Of a stretch of 64,000 nucleotides of DNA, positions 52,129 to 61,487 are shown in pieces. The stretch is from Phycisphaerales bacterium (lineage in GTDB: Bacteria > Planctomycetota > Phycisphaerae > Phycisphaerales > SM1A02), in the NCBI GenBank assembly GCA_022446885.1, contig JAKVBU010000012.1, forward strand, positions 48,440-112,439, read 5' to 3'. Under the pieces are notes generated by a model, which did no database searches, was not told the DNA's origin, and worked only from the letters and a program-made list of their open reading frames with translations. The position numbers were made by a program, and so were the translations under genes. The first letter of the stretch is position 1. The number at the start of each line of letters is the position of its first letter.

Positions 52129-53017
52129 TGGTGCGGTCCTGTTGGGAGAGGGAAGCGTAGTCGCCTCGAGCGATGCTGCGCCGCTTGAATCAGGAAACCC
52201 GTCCCCTTGGTGGCTGTTGCTCGGATTTGCCGCGTTGGTCCTGTTGGTGAGAACACGCTGGCACGAACTGGGCCGTGGCGTCAGATTGGGTTGGCGTTTC
52301 TCACCACCCGTCGGGCTGGCAGGGGCTCTGGCAATGCTGGTGGCTGGTCTGATCGGCGGTTCGATCGCCCTTGAGTTCACTACGGGGGGAATCTCTCTCA
52401 GGGACACGGTGTGGGCGCTTGGGGGGCTCTGGATCGGATGGTCGCTCGTCGTGTTGGCGCTGCTTGTGTCCAAGGCTATTCGACCTGCCGCCAGAGACAG
52501 CGGGGCGCATCGGAGGGCCACCTTGGGCGGCGCCTGTTGCATGGGCGTGATTGGCCTGCTGCTCTTCTGGCCAATGACTCATGCGATCGTCGTATTGGGT
52601 GCCATGGTCCGCGGCTGGGTGCAAGGTGAGCCGCCCGATCCTGTCGCCCATGGCGTCTTGGAGCAACTGGTCTCAGCTGGTCCGAGCCAATGGGCTTGGA
52701 GCCTGTTGCTGCTGGTAGCCCTGATTCCACCGCTGCTGGAGGAGGTGCTGTATCGGGGCTTGGTGCAGGAGAGTCTCCGCCGATCTTCCTTCGGTCGGGC
52801 GAAGGGGGCGTGGCGTTGCATCATCTTGACGTCGGCCCTGTTTGTATTCATGCACTTGGGTGCCGTCGAAGTACACGCACTGCCCGGCTTGTTCGTGCTG
52901 TCGCTCGGCTTCGGGTGGGTTCAGGCTCAAACGGGACGACTGGCTGCTGCCGTGACGATGCACATGCTCTTCAACATCGGCAACCTCCTGTTGGCTGTGC
53001 CGTGGATCACGGGCTGA
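52118..53017 (+). CDS. CPBP-family intramembrane metalloprotease (Rce1-like)
   Basis: About 299 residues with seven or so hydrophobic segments. PPLLEEVLYRGLVQESL carries the Glu-Glu and Arg of CPBP motif 1, FVFMHLG and AVTMHMLFNIGNL the later His-containing motifs. These proteases cut within membranes or mature short peptides. The start is uncertain: GTG at 52118 would overlap the divergent trpC start by 11 bases; a TTG at 52142 avoids that. trpS follows 14 bases downstream. Confidence 0.75.
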   Translation: MGGIGAVLLGEGSVVASSDAAPLESGNPSPWWLLLGFAALVLLVRTRWHELGRGVRLGWRFSPPVGLAGALAMLVAGLIGGSIALEFTTGGISLRDTVWALGGLWIGWSLVVLALLVSKAIRPAARDSGAHRRATLGGACCMGVIGLLLFWPMTHAIVVLGAMVRGWVQGEPPDPVAHGVLEQLVSAGPSQWAWSLLLLVALIPPLLEEVLYRGLVQESLRRSSFGRAKGAWRCIILTSALFVFMHLGAVEVHALPGLFVLSLGFGWVQAQTGRLAAAVTMHMLFNIGNLLLAVPWITG

Positions 53018-53031
53018 CTACACTGCCCGCC

Positions 53032-54108
53032 ATGGCAGCTCAACAGACACGTATTCTCACCGGCGACACGCCGACCGGGAACCTACACATCGGACACTGG
53101 GTGGGGTCGGTGAAGCGTCGTGTGGAACTGCAGTCGAAGCACGAGTGCTTCTTCCTCATCGCCAATCTGCATGCGTTCACGACACGCGCCGATCGCCCGG
53201 ACGAGATTCGCCGCGACTGTATCGAGATCGCTCGAGATGCCATCGCGATGGGCGTCGATCCGGAACAGGCTGCGATCTTTCTGCAGACGGAAGTGCCTGC
53301 GATCCTGGAACTGACCTATCTGTTCGCCATGTTGCTGCCATACAACCGGGTCATGCGAAATCCGACGCTGAAGGACGAGCTGAAGGTCAAGGATCTCAAG
53401 GACAACTACTCATTCGGATTCCCGCTTTACACGGTGGGACAGTGTGCGGACATCCTTGCATTTCGGGCCCACGGCGTGCCCGTTGGAGAGGACCAGGTTC
53501 CTCACCTCGAGCTCACCAGAGAGGTGGCCCGTCGGTTCAACAAGATGTATTGCGGTGTTGCGGACAAGGCGCCTGATGAGGAGCACGAGTCACTCGGCGG
53601 CGTGTTTCCGATTCCCGTTGCCGACGTGGGTAAGGTCGGCCGTCTGATCGGAACGGACGGCGTAAACAAGATGAGCAAGTCGCTTGGCAATGCGATCCAT
53701 CTCACCGACACCCCGAAGCAGGTGAAGAAAAAGATCGGCCGAATCTACACCGGCCAGGACTCACGTCAGCCCACCGACAAGGGCGAGACGGACCCGGCCA
53801 AGAACCCGCTGTTTCAGTACCTCGAGACCTTTGTCGATGATTCGGATCAGGTCGATGAGATTCGTCGCCGCTATGCCCAAGGCGACAACATCGGCGACGG
53901 TGAGGTGAAGATGCTGGTCGCTGATGCCATCAACACGCTGTTGGATCCCATGCGTGCCCGTCGGGAGCAGTGGGCTTCGGATGATGATGTGATGGACGTA
54001 CTGCTGGATGGGTCGCGCAAGGCGAATGAGGCCTGTGAGGAGACCTTGGCCATGGCCAAGGACGCCGCGAAGCTACGGTTCTTTCCTCGAAGCGTTCAGT
54101 TGGGCTGA
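53032..54108 (+). CDS. trpS: Tryptophanyl-tRNA synthetase TrpS
   Basis: 358 residues. HIGH at 19-22 in TGNLHIGHWVGS and KMSKS at 213-217 in GVNKMSKSLGN are the class I ATP-binding signatures; NPTLKDELK, SFGFPLYTVGQCADIL and VGEDQVPHLELTREVARRFN are TrpS-specific. The enzyme charges tRNA-Trp. The C-terminal end, KDAAKLRFFPRS, fits. It is probably transcribed with the CPBP gene upstream. Confidence 0.96.
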   Translation: MAAQQTRILTGDTPTGNLHIGHWVGSVKRRVELQSKHECFFLIANLHAFTTRADRPDEIRRDCIEIARDAIAMGVDPEQAAIFLQTEVPAILELTYLFAMLLPYNRVMRNPTLKDELKVKDLKDNYSFGFPLYTVGQCADILAFRAHGVPVGEDQVPHLELTREVARRFNKMYCGVADKAPDEEHESLGGVFPIPVADVGKVGRLIGTDGVNKMSKSLGNAIHLTDTPKQVKKKIGRIYTGQDSRQPTDKGETDPAKNPLFQYLETFVDDSDQVDEIRRRYAQGDNIGDGEVKMLVADAINTLLDPMRARREQWASDDDVMDVLLDGSRKANEACEETLAMAKDAAKLRFFPRSVQLG

Positions 54109-54188
54109 AACGCCTTTGAGGCCCTCTCAGGGGTTTGCTGGCCTGAATCTCTGGACCCACCCCTGGCAAGCGGTCGATGTGCCGGTGC

Positions 54189-55121
54189 ATGGCTGATGCC
54201 ACGACCATTTCTCAAGCCTTGCCCCGTTACCTCTCTCACCTCAAGGTAGAGGCGGGCTTGTCGGCTCGTACGCTGGATGCGTACCACCGTGATTTGGCCT
54301 TGTTGCTGGAGACTCTCGAGGCACGGGGCGTCAGGGCCTGCCATCAGGTGCAGCCGCAAGATCTGGCAGAACATCTGCGGTTGCTTCATCGCGAACGTGG
54401 CCTTCAACCGGCCAGCATTGCTCGGCACCTGTCCTCGATCAGGATGTTCTTCCGGTGGCTGGAGGCCGACGGGTGCATTGACGACAACCCAGCGGGCCCA
54501 CTGGTGCCACCAACACGTTGGAAGCGGCTGCCCGGCGTTCTTTCACCCGGCCGAATTCGGACGCTCATAGAAGCGGCCGACTCGAGCGCTGGCCGACTCT
54601 GGTCGAGAGACCGGGCGATGCTCGAGTTGATGTACGCGGCAGGATTGCGTGCTTCTGAGGTTGGCCTGCTTGGCCACAGCGGTTGGCGACCTTCACTCGC
54701 CGTAATGCTCGTGGACGGCAAGGGAGACAAGCAGCGGCTCGTACCTGTGGGAAGGCCGGCCGTTCGTGCAGTGGAGTGCTATCTGGAAGAGCTGTATCCA
54801 ACATTGCGGCGATTCAATGACGGTCGGGATCAGGGCCGCCTGATCCTGTCACACACTGGTCGACCGTTGACTCGGGTCGCCGTGTGGCAGATCGTGCGCC
54901 GGTACGCCGATCGGGCAGGGCTGGGCGATGTACATCCCCACATGCTGCGCCACTCATTCGCTACCCACCTGCTTCAGGGTGGCGCCGACCTCCGTGTCGT
55001 ACAGGAGTTGTTGGGGCACTCGAATGTCGCCACGACGCAGGTTTACACCCATGTTGACAGCCGTCATCTGCGAGATGTGGTCATGAATCACCTGCCCAGA
55101 GAGGCACGTCGATCCGCCTGA
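54189..55121 (+). CDS. xerD: Tyrosine recombinase of the XerC/XerD family
   Basis: 310 residues from ATG 54189 (54177 is an alternative). The N-terminal core-binding SAM-like domain runs to about 105, followed by the catalytic domain with Arg154 in [10 protein letters not shown], Lys178 in DGKGDK, His251 and Arg254 in HMLRHSF, His277 in LGHSN and Tyr286 in VYTHV, the full set of active residues. Xer proteins resolve chromosome dimers at dif. XerD versus XerC cannot be separated firmly here. No dif site was identified nearby. Confidence 0.85.
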   Translation: MADATTISQALPRYLSHLKVEAGLSARTLDAYHRDLALLLETLEARGVRACHQVQPQDLAEHLRLLHRERGLQPASIARHLSSIRMFFRWLEADGCIDDNPAGPLVPPTRWKRLPGVLSPGRIRTLIEAADSSAGRLWSRDRAMLELMYAAGLRASEVGLLGHSGWRPSLAVMLVDGKGDKQRLVPVGRPAVRAVECYLEELYPTLRRFNDGRDQGRLILSHTGRPLTRVAVWQIVRRYADRAGLGDVHPHMLRHSFATHLLQGGADLRVVQELLGHSNVATTQVYTHVDSRHLRDVVMNHLPREARRSA

Positions 55122-55153
55122 CCAATGTTGACGGGGGCGCCCTACACTGAAGG

Positions 55154-56344
55154 GTGATGATTACGACCGCAATTCACCTGTCGATTCTTCTTGTCGTCTC
55201 CGATCCATCGACCATGGCTGCCAATGGCGTGCTGCCCGTGGCGACGCCCGATCATGTGCGAACCTACATGGACGCGCTCGGGCTTGATCAACAACAACTC
55301 GACACCGTGCAGTTTGTCATCGAAGACTATCAAGACTCGATGCGAGACATGCACCAGGCAATGCTGGATCGCGTCGCGGCATCACGCGCTGCTCTCGATG
55401 ATGCTTTCGCCGGTCGGCGCCGCATGTCGATGGATGCCATTCGATCACTTCGTGAAGATGTCGATTCCGCACCTCGAGAGACCTGGCCAGAGGTAGATGC
55501 TGCGCTGAGTCAACTCACTCAGACGCTCGCCGTGTTGTCGGCAGATGCTCCCGACCGGGTTGAATCTGCCAAGCGGGCATTCATGAGAAGGGTCCTGCTT
55601 GACTCAGTGATTGACGACGGAACGGCAGCCTCTGCTGCCATGGGATTCGATCTGACTGCAGTTGTTTCACAGGCGCAAGCTGAGGAATTGGTAGCGGTTG
55701 ACCAGTCGCTGATCGAGGCTGCCTTGGGCCCGTGGCGGGCGCAGATCGATGCCCAGCTTCAGGGCTGGGTTGTCGGGGCCCGGGCGGCAAATGTCGAAGA
55801 TGCGCTTGCCGAGATTGCCAGCGACAACCAGACTCGGCTCGAGACGATGCGGGCTTCAGCTCAGCGATGGCGAGATCAGACGGCGGTTCACGCTGTTGCC
55901 ATCAACGAGATTGCGGGACTGGCGCAGGCATCGGGCGGAGACGCCGCCCGTGCCGCATGGCTGCAGCGGGCACATGAGGCGAGGTTTCCAGGCCTGTACG
56001 ACGACCATCGGCTGCAGGTGACGAGTGACTGGGTGTCTCGAAATGGAAGTGATGCGCAGAGAGAAGCAGTGGTGCAGGCGCACCAGTTGTGGGTTGAGTC
56101 GTGCCGACCTGTGGCTGCGAAGATGGCCGACTTGTTGCGGCAAGGGTTCGAACAAGGTGTGGATCTGCAACATGATGCTGTCGGAGCCGATCAGGAGGCC
56201 ACCGAGTTGAGGCGGACCTTCCTGCAAGCAAGCGGTGATCGGCAGGTTCGACTCGAGACGGCAAAGGCTTCGATCGATCGGCACCTGACGGAAGGTCAGC
56301 GGGCCGCCGTTCGAAGAGTGATCATGGACCCACGGCGGCGTTGA
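55154..56344 (+). CDS. Hypothetical helical protein with LTxxQ-like motifs, probably exported
   Basis: 396 residues starting GTG-ATG. A weak N-terminal signal (AIHLSILLVV) precedes a largely helical protein rich in Ala, Asp, Gln and Arg. Motifs such as LDQQQLDTVQFVIEDY near the start and LTEGQRAAVRRVI at the end resemble the LTxxQ elements of the Spy/CpxP periplasmic chaperones, though the protein is far longer. No enzyme motif is seen. A similar protein is encoded at 62501-64000. The 3' end overlaps the convergent dus gene by 23 bases. Confidence 0.65.
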   Translation: MMITTAIHLSILLVVSDPSTMAANGVLPVATPDHVRTYMDALGLDQQQLDTVQFVIEDYQDSMRDMHQAMLDRVAASRAALDDAFAGRRRMSMDAIRSLREDVDSAPRETWPEVDAALSQLTQTLAVLSADAPDRVESAKRAFMRRVLLDSVIDDGTAASAAMGFDLTAVVSQAQAEELVAVDQSLIEAALGPWRAQIDAQLQGWVVGARAANVEDALAEIASDNQTRLETMRASAQRWRDQTAVHAVAINEIAGLAQASGGDAARAAWLQRAHEARFPGLYDDHRLQVTSDWVSRNGSDAQREAVVQAHQLWVESCRPVAAKMADLLRQGFEQGVDLQHDAVGADQEATELRRTFLQASGDRQVRLETAKASIDRHLTEGQRAAVRRVIMDPRRR

Positions 56345-57464
56345 CCGCCCCGTAGTGTTCGTTCAAGACCGCATGCCAGTCTTCAGTTGAGGCGGCCTGA
56401 ACAAATGCCTTCCGCACTGTCTCGTGGTCTGCGTGATGGGCGGAGAATCTGATACCAAACTTACGCATCATTCTTGAGGCCCGTCGCTCGCCGTGCAGTT
56501 GCACCGAGTAGTCAAAGTGAGCGGCTAACGCGTCGCGCTGCTCTTCGATCGTCGGCCCTTGCGTAGTTTCGCCAGCCATCAGTGCTCGGGCTTGACGGAA
56601 GATCCACGGGTTCCCGATGCAGCCTCTGGCGACCGACACACCATGTACGCCTGTTGCGTCCAGCATGAGAAAGATGTCTTCCACCTGCCAGATGTCTCCG
56701 CTGCCGAAGATGATCTTGTCAGGATGCCGTTTGACAAGTTCACTCAGAAACGGCCATCGCGATGGGCCCACATACTTTTGTTCGACTGTCCTGGCGTGCA
56801 CTGTGGCCCATGCATAGCCCACGTCATAGGCATGGCAGAAGACTCGTTCGAATGCTGCGGCCATCTCTGGGGTGTCGTCAAAGCCGCGGCGCAACTTCAC
56901 TGTGCATGGGATGTGGTCGGGTACGGCACGTCGCACTGCCGTGAGGATTGACTGTGCCTCATCCGGCGCCTGCAGAAAATGACCACCGCGTCGTCGTCGG
57001 CGGATCTTCTTGACGGGGCAAGCGAGGTTGACGTCGATGGTGTCGTAGCCCATTTCAACCAGGATCTGAGCCCCTTGTGCCATCTCATTCGGCTGCGTAC
57101 CCATGATCTGCCCGGCGATGGGGTGGTCGTCGAGCCCCGCGAGTCGATTGGCCTCCGGATCGCCCATGCCGCACTCCTCAGCGAGCAGATCCGGGTCTTC
57201 GCGCCGACGCCCCTTTCCCCCTGAAATCAGGGTGCGATCAAGCAGCGCCTCCGTGACGCAGTAGGGGCACCCATGACGCCGAGCGATGAGCCGCATGGCG
57301 CCGTCGGAATACCCGGCGAGCCCCGCTTGAAAGAAGGGGGCATTGAATCCGGGCACGATCGCCTCGACACGTGGATCAGGCACGATGTCACGAGCAATGG
57401 AGGCAGCTCGCTCAATCTGGGCCTGGTCGCGGCCTTCGGGCTGGGGATCGGCGTTCATTTCCAT
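56322..57464 (-). CDS. tRNA-dihydrouridine synthase (Dus family)
   Basis: 380 residues. NAPFFQAGLAGYSDGAMRLIARRHG begins the FMN-binding barrel, GQIMGTQPNEMAQGAQ and DVNLACPVKKI contain the conserved catalytic Cys, TVKLRRGFDD and VHARTVEQKYVGPSRW follow, then IIFGSGDIW and VSVARGCIGNPW. The enzyme reduces uridine in the tRNA D-loop using NADPH. It most resembles DusB/NifR3, but with several insertions, such as the basic RRRRRGG stretch after the catalytic Cys. ATGs at 57464 and 57458 both fit. Confidence 0.88.
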   Translation of the reverse strand: MEMNADPQPEGRDQAQIERAASIARDIVPDPRVEAIVPGFNAPFFQAGLAGYSDGAMRLIARRHGCPYCVTEALLDRTLISGGKGRRREDPDLLAEECGMGDPEANRLAGLDDHPIAGQIMGTQPNEMAQGAQILVEMGYDTIDVNLACPVKKIRRRRRGGHFLQAPDEAQSILTAVRRAVPDHIPCTVKLRRGFDDTPEMAAAFERVFCHAYDVGYAWATVHARTVEQKYVGPSRWPFLSELVKRHPDKIIFGSGDIWQVEDIFLMLDATGVHGVSVARGCIGNPWIFRQARALMAGETTQGPTIEEQRDALAAHFDYSVQLHGERRASRMMRKFGIRFSAHHADHETVRKAFVQAASTEDWHAVLNEHYGAVNAAVGP

Positions 57465-57503
57465 AGTGTCGCAGCCCGCGAGGGTTCATACAATCCTCGC
57501 GTG

Positions 57504-57926
57504 ATGAAGCGACCGTTCCTGTCGATTCCCGTGGCGTGCATGGCCCTTACCGGTTGCAACTTCCACGGCTATGACGCCTCCATGGCGGGCCCACACTACC
57601 CGTTCGACCTGCACACGACGGACACGGTAGACGTACAGGTGTTTCGAGATGACACCCACATCACGATCGTGAATTCGACGGCTTCGGCCTGGGGGCCATC
57701 GAGGCTCTGGCTGAATCAGCGATTCAGTCGGGCCATCGACGGATTGGCGCCGGGGCAGACGCTTACGCTGGACCTCTTCTCGTTCTGGGATGAAGACGGA
57801 GAGTCGTATCCAGGGGGTGGGTTCTTGTCGAGCCGTCCGTCGATGCCAGTCCGGCTGGTCGAATTGGAGTTTGAGCCAGAGACCCCTCTGGTGGGGTTCA
57901 TCTCGATTCCCACTACGGGCGAGTAG
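57504..57926 (+). CDS. Small lipoprotein of unknown function
   Basis: 140 residues from ATG 57504 (or GTG 57501). The signal ends with lipobox L15-T16-G17-C18. The mature part has a beta-rich look with acidic loops (FWDEDGESYPGG) and no recognised family. It is divergent from dus (39 bases between starts) and convergent with folA (6 bases between stops). Confidence 0.65.
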   Translation: MKRPFLSIPVACMALTGCNFHGYDASMAGPHYPFDLHTTDTVDVQVFRDDTHITIVNSTASAWGPSRLWLNQRFSRAIDGLAPGQTLTLDLFSFWDEDGESYPGGGFLSSRPSMPVRLVELEFEPETPLVGFISIPTTGE

Positions 57927-57932
57927 GTTCGC

Positions 57933-58439
57933 TCATGGCCTTGTCCACGTCTCAAACGTGAAGGCGTATCCGTGTCGATCGTCTTTCTCGTGGCGATCTG
58001 ATTGGACGCAGGTCCACGCATCACCCAGTTGCCCAAACGTGACATCGCCATCCACGCTGGCGTGCACTCTGGTCAACTCGACGCGGTTGGCGCGGTCGAG
58101 AAACAGTCGGTAGATCTCCCCGCCGCCGATCACCATCACGTCCCTTTCTCCATGTGCCTGCCGAGCGAGTTCAAGCGCGGCATCTGGTGAGTCTGCCGCG
58201 ATGGCTCCGGCAGGGTCGAAATCGCTATCGCGCGTCAGCACGATGTTGACGCGATCGGGCAGCGGTTTGCAGCCCAGTTCAAGCCAGGTTCGACGCCCCA
58301 TGATCACACTGTGGCCAGTGGTGATTCGCTTGAAGTGCCGCAGGTCATCCGGGAGATGCCAAGGCATGCCACCATCTCGGCCAATAACGTCGTTTTCGGC
58401 AGCAGCCACGACAATCACGATGTCGGATGTATCACTCAC
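57933..58439 (-). CDS. folA: Dihydrofolate reductase FolA
   Basis: 168 residues from the GTG at 58439, four bases after the thyA stop; a start at 58493 inside thyA would add 18 residues without homology. IVVAAAENDVIGRDGGMPWHLPDDLRHFKRITTGHSVIMGRRTW is the DHFR substrate and NADPH region, with GGGEIYRLFL for the cofactor. It regenerates tetrahydrofolate from the dihydrofolate made by ThyA. The thyA-folA pair is common in bacteria and probably one transcript here. Confidence 0.93.
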   Translation of the reverse strand: MSDTSDIVIVVAAAENDVIGRDGGMPWHLPDDLRHFKRITTGHSVIMGRRTWLELGCKPLPDRVNIVLTRDSDFDPAGAIAADSPDAALELARQAHGERDVMVIGGGEIYRLFLDRANRVELTRVHASVDGDVTFGQLGDAWTCVQSDRHEKDDRHGYAFTFETWTRP

Positions 58440-58443
58440 GGTG

Positions 58444-59238
58444 TCAGACGGCAACAGGCGCCGAGATTCGAGGGTGTGGGTCGTATCCCTCAACCACGAT
58501 GTGCTCCGGAGTAAATTCGAACAGGTCGATTACTGAGGGATCCAGCCGGAGCGTGGGCAATGGGCGAGGTGAACGCTGCAATTGCAGCTGTACCTGTTCG
58601 ACGTGGTTCTCGTAGATATGGGCATCACCGATTGTGTGGACGAACTCGCCCAGTTCCAGGCCCGTGACCTGAGCGATCATCGCAGTGAGCAAGGCATATG
58701 AAGCGATGTTGAAGGGCACGCCCAAGAACAGATCGGCACTTCGCTGATAGAGCTGGCACGACAGGCGACCGTTGGCCACATAGAATTGAAACAACAGATG
58801 GCAGGGGGGCAGGGCCATGCGTTCCAATTCACCCACGTTCCATGCCGAGACAATGAGCCGTCGGCTGTCGGGGTCGGTCTTGATCGTCTCCACGACAGCC
58901 TTTACCTGATCGATACAGCCACCATCTGCGGTGGCCCATGATCGCCATTGGGCGCCGTAGACCGGCCCGAGGTTGCCTTCATCATCGGCCCACTCATTCC
59001 AGATCGAGATGCCTTGGTCTTGCAGCCAGCGAACATTCGTGTCGCCGCGTAGGAACCACAACAGTTCACCTACAACGCTTTTGAGATGCACCTTCTTGGT
59101 TGTGACCAGAGGGAAGCCTGCAGAGAGGTCGAATCGCATCTGTCTTCCGAACACACTTCTGGTGCCGGTTCCAGTGCGGTCGCTACGAGGGGCGCCCGTT
59201 TGAAGTACATCTTGCAGCAGGTCTAGATAGGTCTGCAT
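58444..59238 (-). CDS. thyA: Thymidylate synthase ThyA
   Basis: 264 residues, the same as E. coli ThyA. Cys146 in [12 protein letters not shown] is the nucleophile at the same residue number; RRLIVSAWN precedes it and [21 protein letters not shown] follows. The enzyme converts dUMP to dTMP with methylene-tetrahydrofolate. It starts 25 bases after the upstream ATPase gene and is followed by folA. Confidence 0.97.
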   Translation of the reverse strand: MQTYLDLLQDVLQTGAPRSDRTGTGTRSVFGRQMRFDLSAGFPLVTTKKVHLKSVVGELLWFLRGDTNVRWLQDQGISIWNEWADDEGNLGPVYGAQWRSWATADGGCIDQVKAVVETIKTDPDSRRLIVSAWNVGELERMALPPCHLLFQFYVANGRLSCQLYQRSADLFLGVPFNIASYALLTAMIAQVTGLELGEFVHTIGDAHIYENHVEQVQLQLQRSPRPLPTLRLDPSVIDLFEFTPEHIVVEGYDPHPRISAPVAV

Positions 59239-59263
59239 CGAGGGGCATGATATCCCCGAGAGA

Positions 59264-60028
59264 TCAGTGTGACGCCATCAGGAAGGCTCGAGTAGTGTCG
59301 GATCGAGGCGAGTCCACCAATTCACGGGCCGGCCGGTCTTCGATGATCCGCCCATTCTCCATGACGGCAATGCGATCACAGGTCTGAACCGCAACCGGCA
59401 GATCGTGGGTCACCATCACCATGGCCATGGATCGCTCACGCTGTTGCCGCATCAGGAGGTTGAGGACTCGGGCCTGCACCGAGACATCGAGGGCAGAGGT
59501 GGGCTCGTCGCAGATCAGCAGGTCAGGCTCGATCGACAGGGCTCGCGCCATGGCAATCCGCTGCTTCTGCCCGCCAGAGAACTGATGAGGCCATCGCTTC
59601 GCGTCGGAGGGCTCGAGGCCTACTGATTCGAGCAGATCACCCACAGCTTGCGCCAGCTCTGTTCCACGCAGGCCTCGAAGCACCAGTAGGGGCTCGCCCA
59701 CGATCGTGCCAACTCGCATGCGATCATTGAGGGATCCACCCGGATCTTGGAAGACGCCCTGAACCCGCTGCCGCAGTGCCTTCAATGCTGCAGGCTTGAG
59801 GGCGTAGATCGACTCGCCGCCGATGCGGATGTCACCTGATGTGGGCGGCTGCAGATTCAATATGGCCCGTGCCAAGGTCGTCTTGCCGCACCCCGACGCG
59901 CCGACCAACGCAAGCCGCTCGCCGACATCGAGCGAAAGTGTGACACCATCGAGCACGCGGCCCGCTGAGGGGAACTCCACGACGAGGTCGCACACCTCAA
60001 GTAGCGGCGTTCTGGCTGACTCGCTCAC
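59264..60028 (-). CDS. ABC transporter ATP-binding protein, oligopeptide (OppF/DppF) type
   Basis: 254 residues from the GTG at 60028, which overlaps the HtrA stop (GTGA). Walker A is GASGCGKTT, the Q-loop region [16 protein letters not shown] is typical of OppF/DppF, the signature is SGGQKQR and Walker [13 protein letters not shown]. The normal Opp C-terminal zinc/oligopeptide domain is short. No permease, binding protein or second ATPase is nearby, so its partner is unknown. Coupling to an HtrA protease is unusual. Confidence 0.9.
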   Translation of the reverse strand: MSESARTPLLEVCDLVVEFPSAGRVLDGVTLSLDVGERLALVGASGCGKTTLARAILNLQPPTSGDIRIGGESIYALKPAALKALRQRVQGVFQDPGGSLNDRMRVGTIVGEPLLVLRGLRGTELAQAVGDLLESVGLEPSDAKRWPHQFSGGQKQRIAMARALSIEPDLLICDEPTSALDVSVQARVLNLLMRQQRERSMAMVMVTHDLPVAVQTCDRIAVMENGRIIEDRPARELVDSPRSDTTRAFLMASH

Positions 60029-61452
60029 AGATCTGGGTGCACGATCAACGTGGCCGTACGTGTACTGGTGATCGTTGGTTGGGACCAACGCCAACACTTG
60101 ATCTTCACCTGGTTGCCCGGTGGCACGCTTGAGACGGAACTACGCAACTGGGGCAGCGACCGAATCGATCGCCCATCTATCTGCAGGATCAAGTCGCCTA
60201 CTCTCAAGCCGCACTCAGCAGCAGGCGAACCTGGCTCACAGAATGCAACGATCACGCCACCAGGGGGTGCGTCGTATTGCCTCAGAAAGAGATGCAGTGG
60301 CTCGGTCGAGTCGAAGAAGGTCTCGGGCCAAGGCGTCTCGGGCAAGGCCACTTCAAGGGTGCGCTGGTCTGGAACATCGTGGCGAACAACGAACAGCTCA
60401 ACAACACCGTCTTCATCGGCTTCAATCGCGGCATACAACTCTGCTTCGGAGTGGACGCGAGAGTCGCCGCACCTCAGGATGATGTCCCCTGGCGTCAGGC
60501 CCTCGGCCTGTCGAGAGCCTACAAGCACGCCTTGGGCGGCATCAGGGCCTCCCAGACGTCGTGTTGGTTGTTCGGGCTCGGCGATGATGACGCCCAAGTA
60601 CCCCTTCTGTACATCACCGGTTTCCAGCAACTGAGTGACGACCGACTCGATCATCGGCAGTGGAATCGCCAGGCCGATGCCATTGAATCGGCCAGTACCG
60701 TCGATGCCTTCGTCTCTGGTCGCGATGGCCGTGTTCATCCCGATCACACGGCCACGAGCATCAGTGAGTGGCCCGCCGCTATTGCCGGGGTTGATAGCGG
60801 CATCTACTTGGATGAAGTCTTCATAGCCAGGCCGTCGAAACGACCCAATGATGCCTGCAAAGCGGCCCAGCCCTGACACCAAACCGCTCGACATTGAGAA
60901 TCGAAAGTCCAGTGGGGAGCCAAATGCGAAGACCAGATCGCCTTGTTCCACTTCACGAAAGTCTGGGGCCCGCGTGGCCGAGACCAGCCCGCCCGGGGGG
61001 ATTCGAAGGAGCGCGACGTCGGTGAGTGGATCGGCGCCGATGAGTTCAGCCGAACGAACTTCACCGTCGTGTAACTGCACATCTACGCGGCTGGCCCCCT
61101 CAACGACGTGCCAGTTCGTTACGACATGCCCTTGTTCATCCCAGAGCCAGCCACTGCCGGACCCCACCAGTTCGAGCCCCGAGTGCGGCCCCCGCTGAAT
61201 GATCTGTGCCGAACTGACGTGCACCACCGATGGCCCCACCCGCCGGGCAATCTGACGTGTCGCGTTGGAGAATTGCTGCAGCACGTCGGCGTCCATGCCG
61301 CTGGCCAGCAGCCGGCTGGCTCGATGTACCTGCACTCGGTCTCGGTGCCCTTCAGCCTGATCGATCAGGTGCGGAATTCCCACGATGGCCAACGCCGACG
61401 TGGTGATCAGAGCAGCGGGGAAAGCCAGATGGCGGTATGCGTCAAAGCTCAT
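60025..61452 (-). CDS. HtrA/DegP-type serine protease with two PDZ domains, membrane-anchored
   Basis: 475 residues. An N-terminal hydrophobic segment (about 9-28) likely anchors it, as in DegS. The trypsin-like domain has His115 in VVTNWHVV, Asp145 in PLTDVALL and Ser225 in NPGNSGGPL. Two PDZ-like domains follow (about 280-375 and 385-470). HtrA proteins degrade or regulate misfolded envelope proteins. It is 35 bases downstream of panB and its stop overlaps the ATPase start. Confidence 0.9.
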   Translation of the reverse strand: MSFDAYRHLAFPAALITTSALAIVGIPHLIDQAEGHRDRVQVHRASRLLASGMDADVLQQFSNATRQIARRVGPSVVHVSSAQIIQRGPHSGLELVGSGSGWLWDEQGHVVTNWHVVEGASRVDVQLHDGEVRSAELIGADPLTDVALLRIPPGGLVSATRAPDFREVEQGDLVFAFGSPLDFRFSMSSGLVSGLGRFAGIIGSFRRPGYEDFIQVDAAINPGNSGGPLTDARGRVIGMNTAIATRDEGIDGTGRFNGIGLAIPLPMIESVVTQLLETGDVQKGYLGVIIAEPEQPTRRLGGPDAAQGVLVGSRQAEGLTPGDIILRCGDSRVHSEAELYAAIEADEDGVVELFVVRHDVPDQRTLEVALPETPWPETFFDSTEPLHLFLRQYDAPPGGVIVAFCEPGSPAAECGLRVGDLILQIDGRSIRSLPQLRSSVSSVPPGNQVKIKCWRWSQPTITSTRTATLIVHPDL

Positions 61453-61487
61453 GCCTCAAGTGTGCCTTGAAACACCCCTGAAGGCAA

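Noticed and set aside
54109..54188. Possible terminator between trpS and the Xer gene (CAGGGG...CCCCTG)
   Set aside because: The loop would be 26 bases and no U-tract follows; too weak to call.
61463..61486. Inverted repeat TGCCTT...AAGGCA between panB and HtrA genes
   Set aside because: Only six pairs with a 12-base loop and no U-tract; expected by chance in a region this size.
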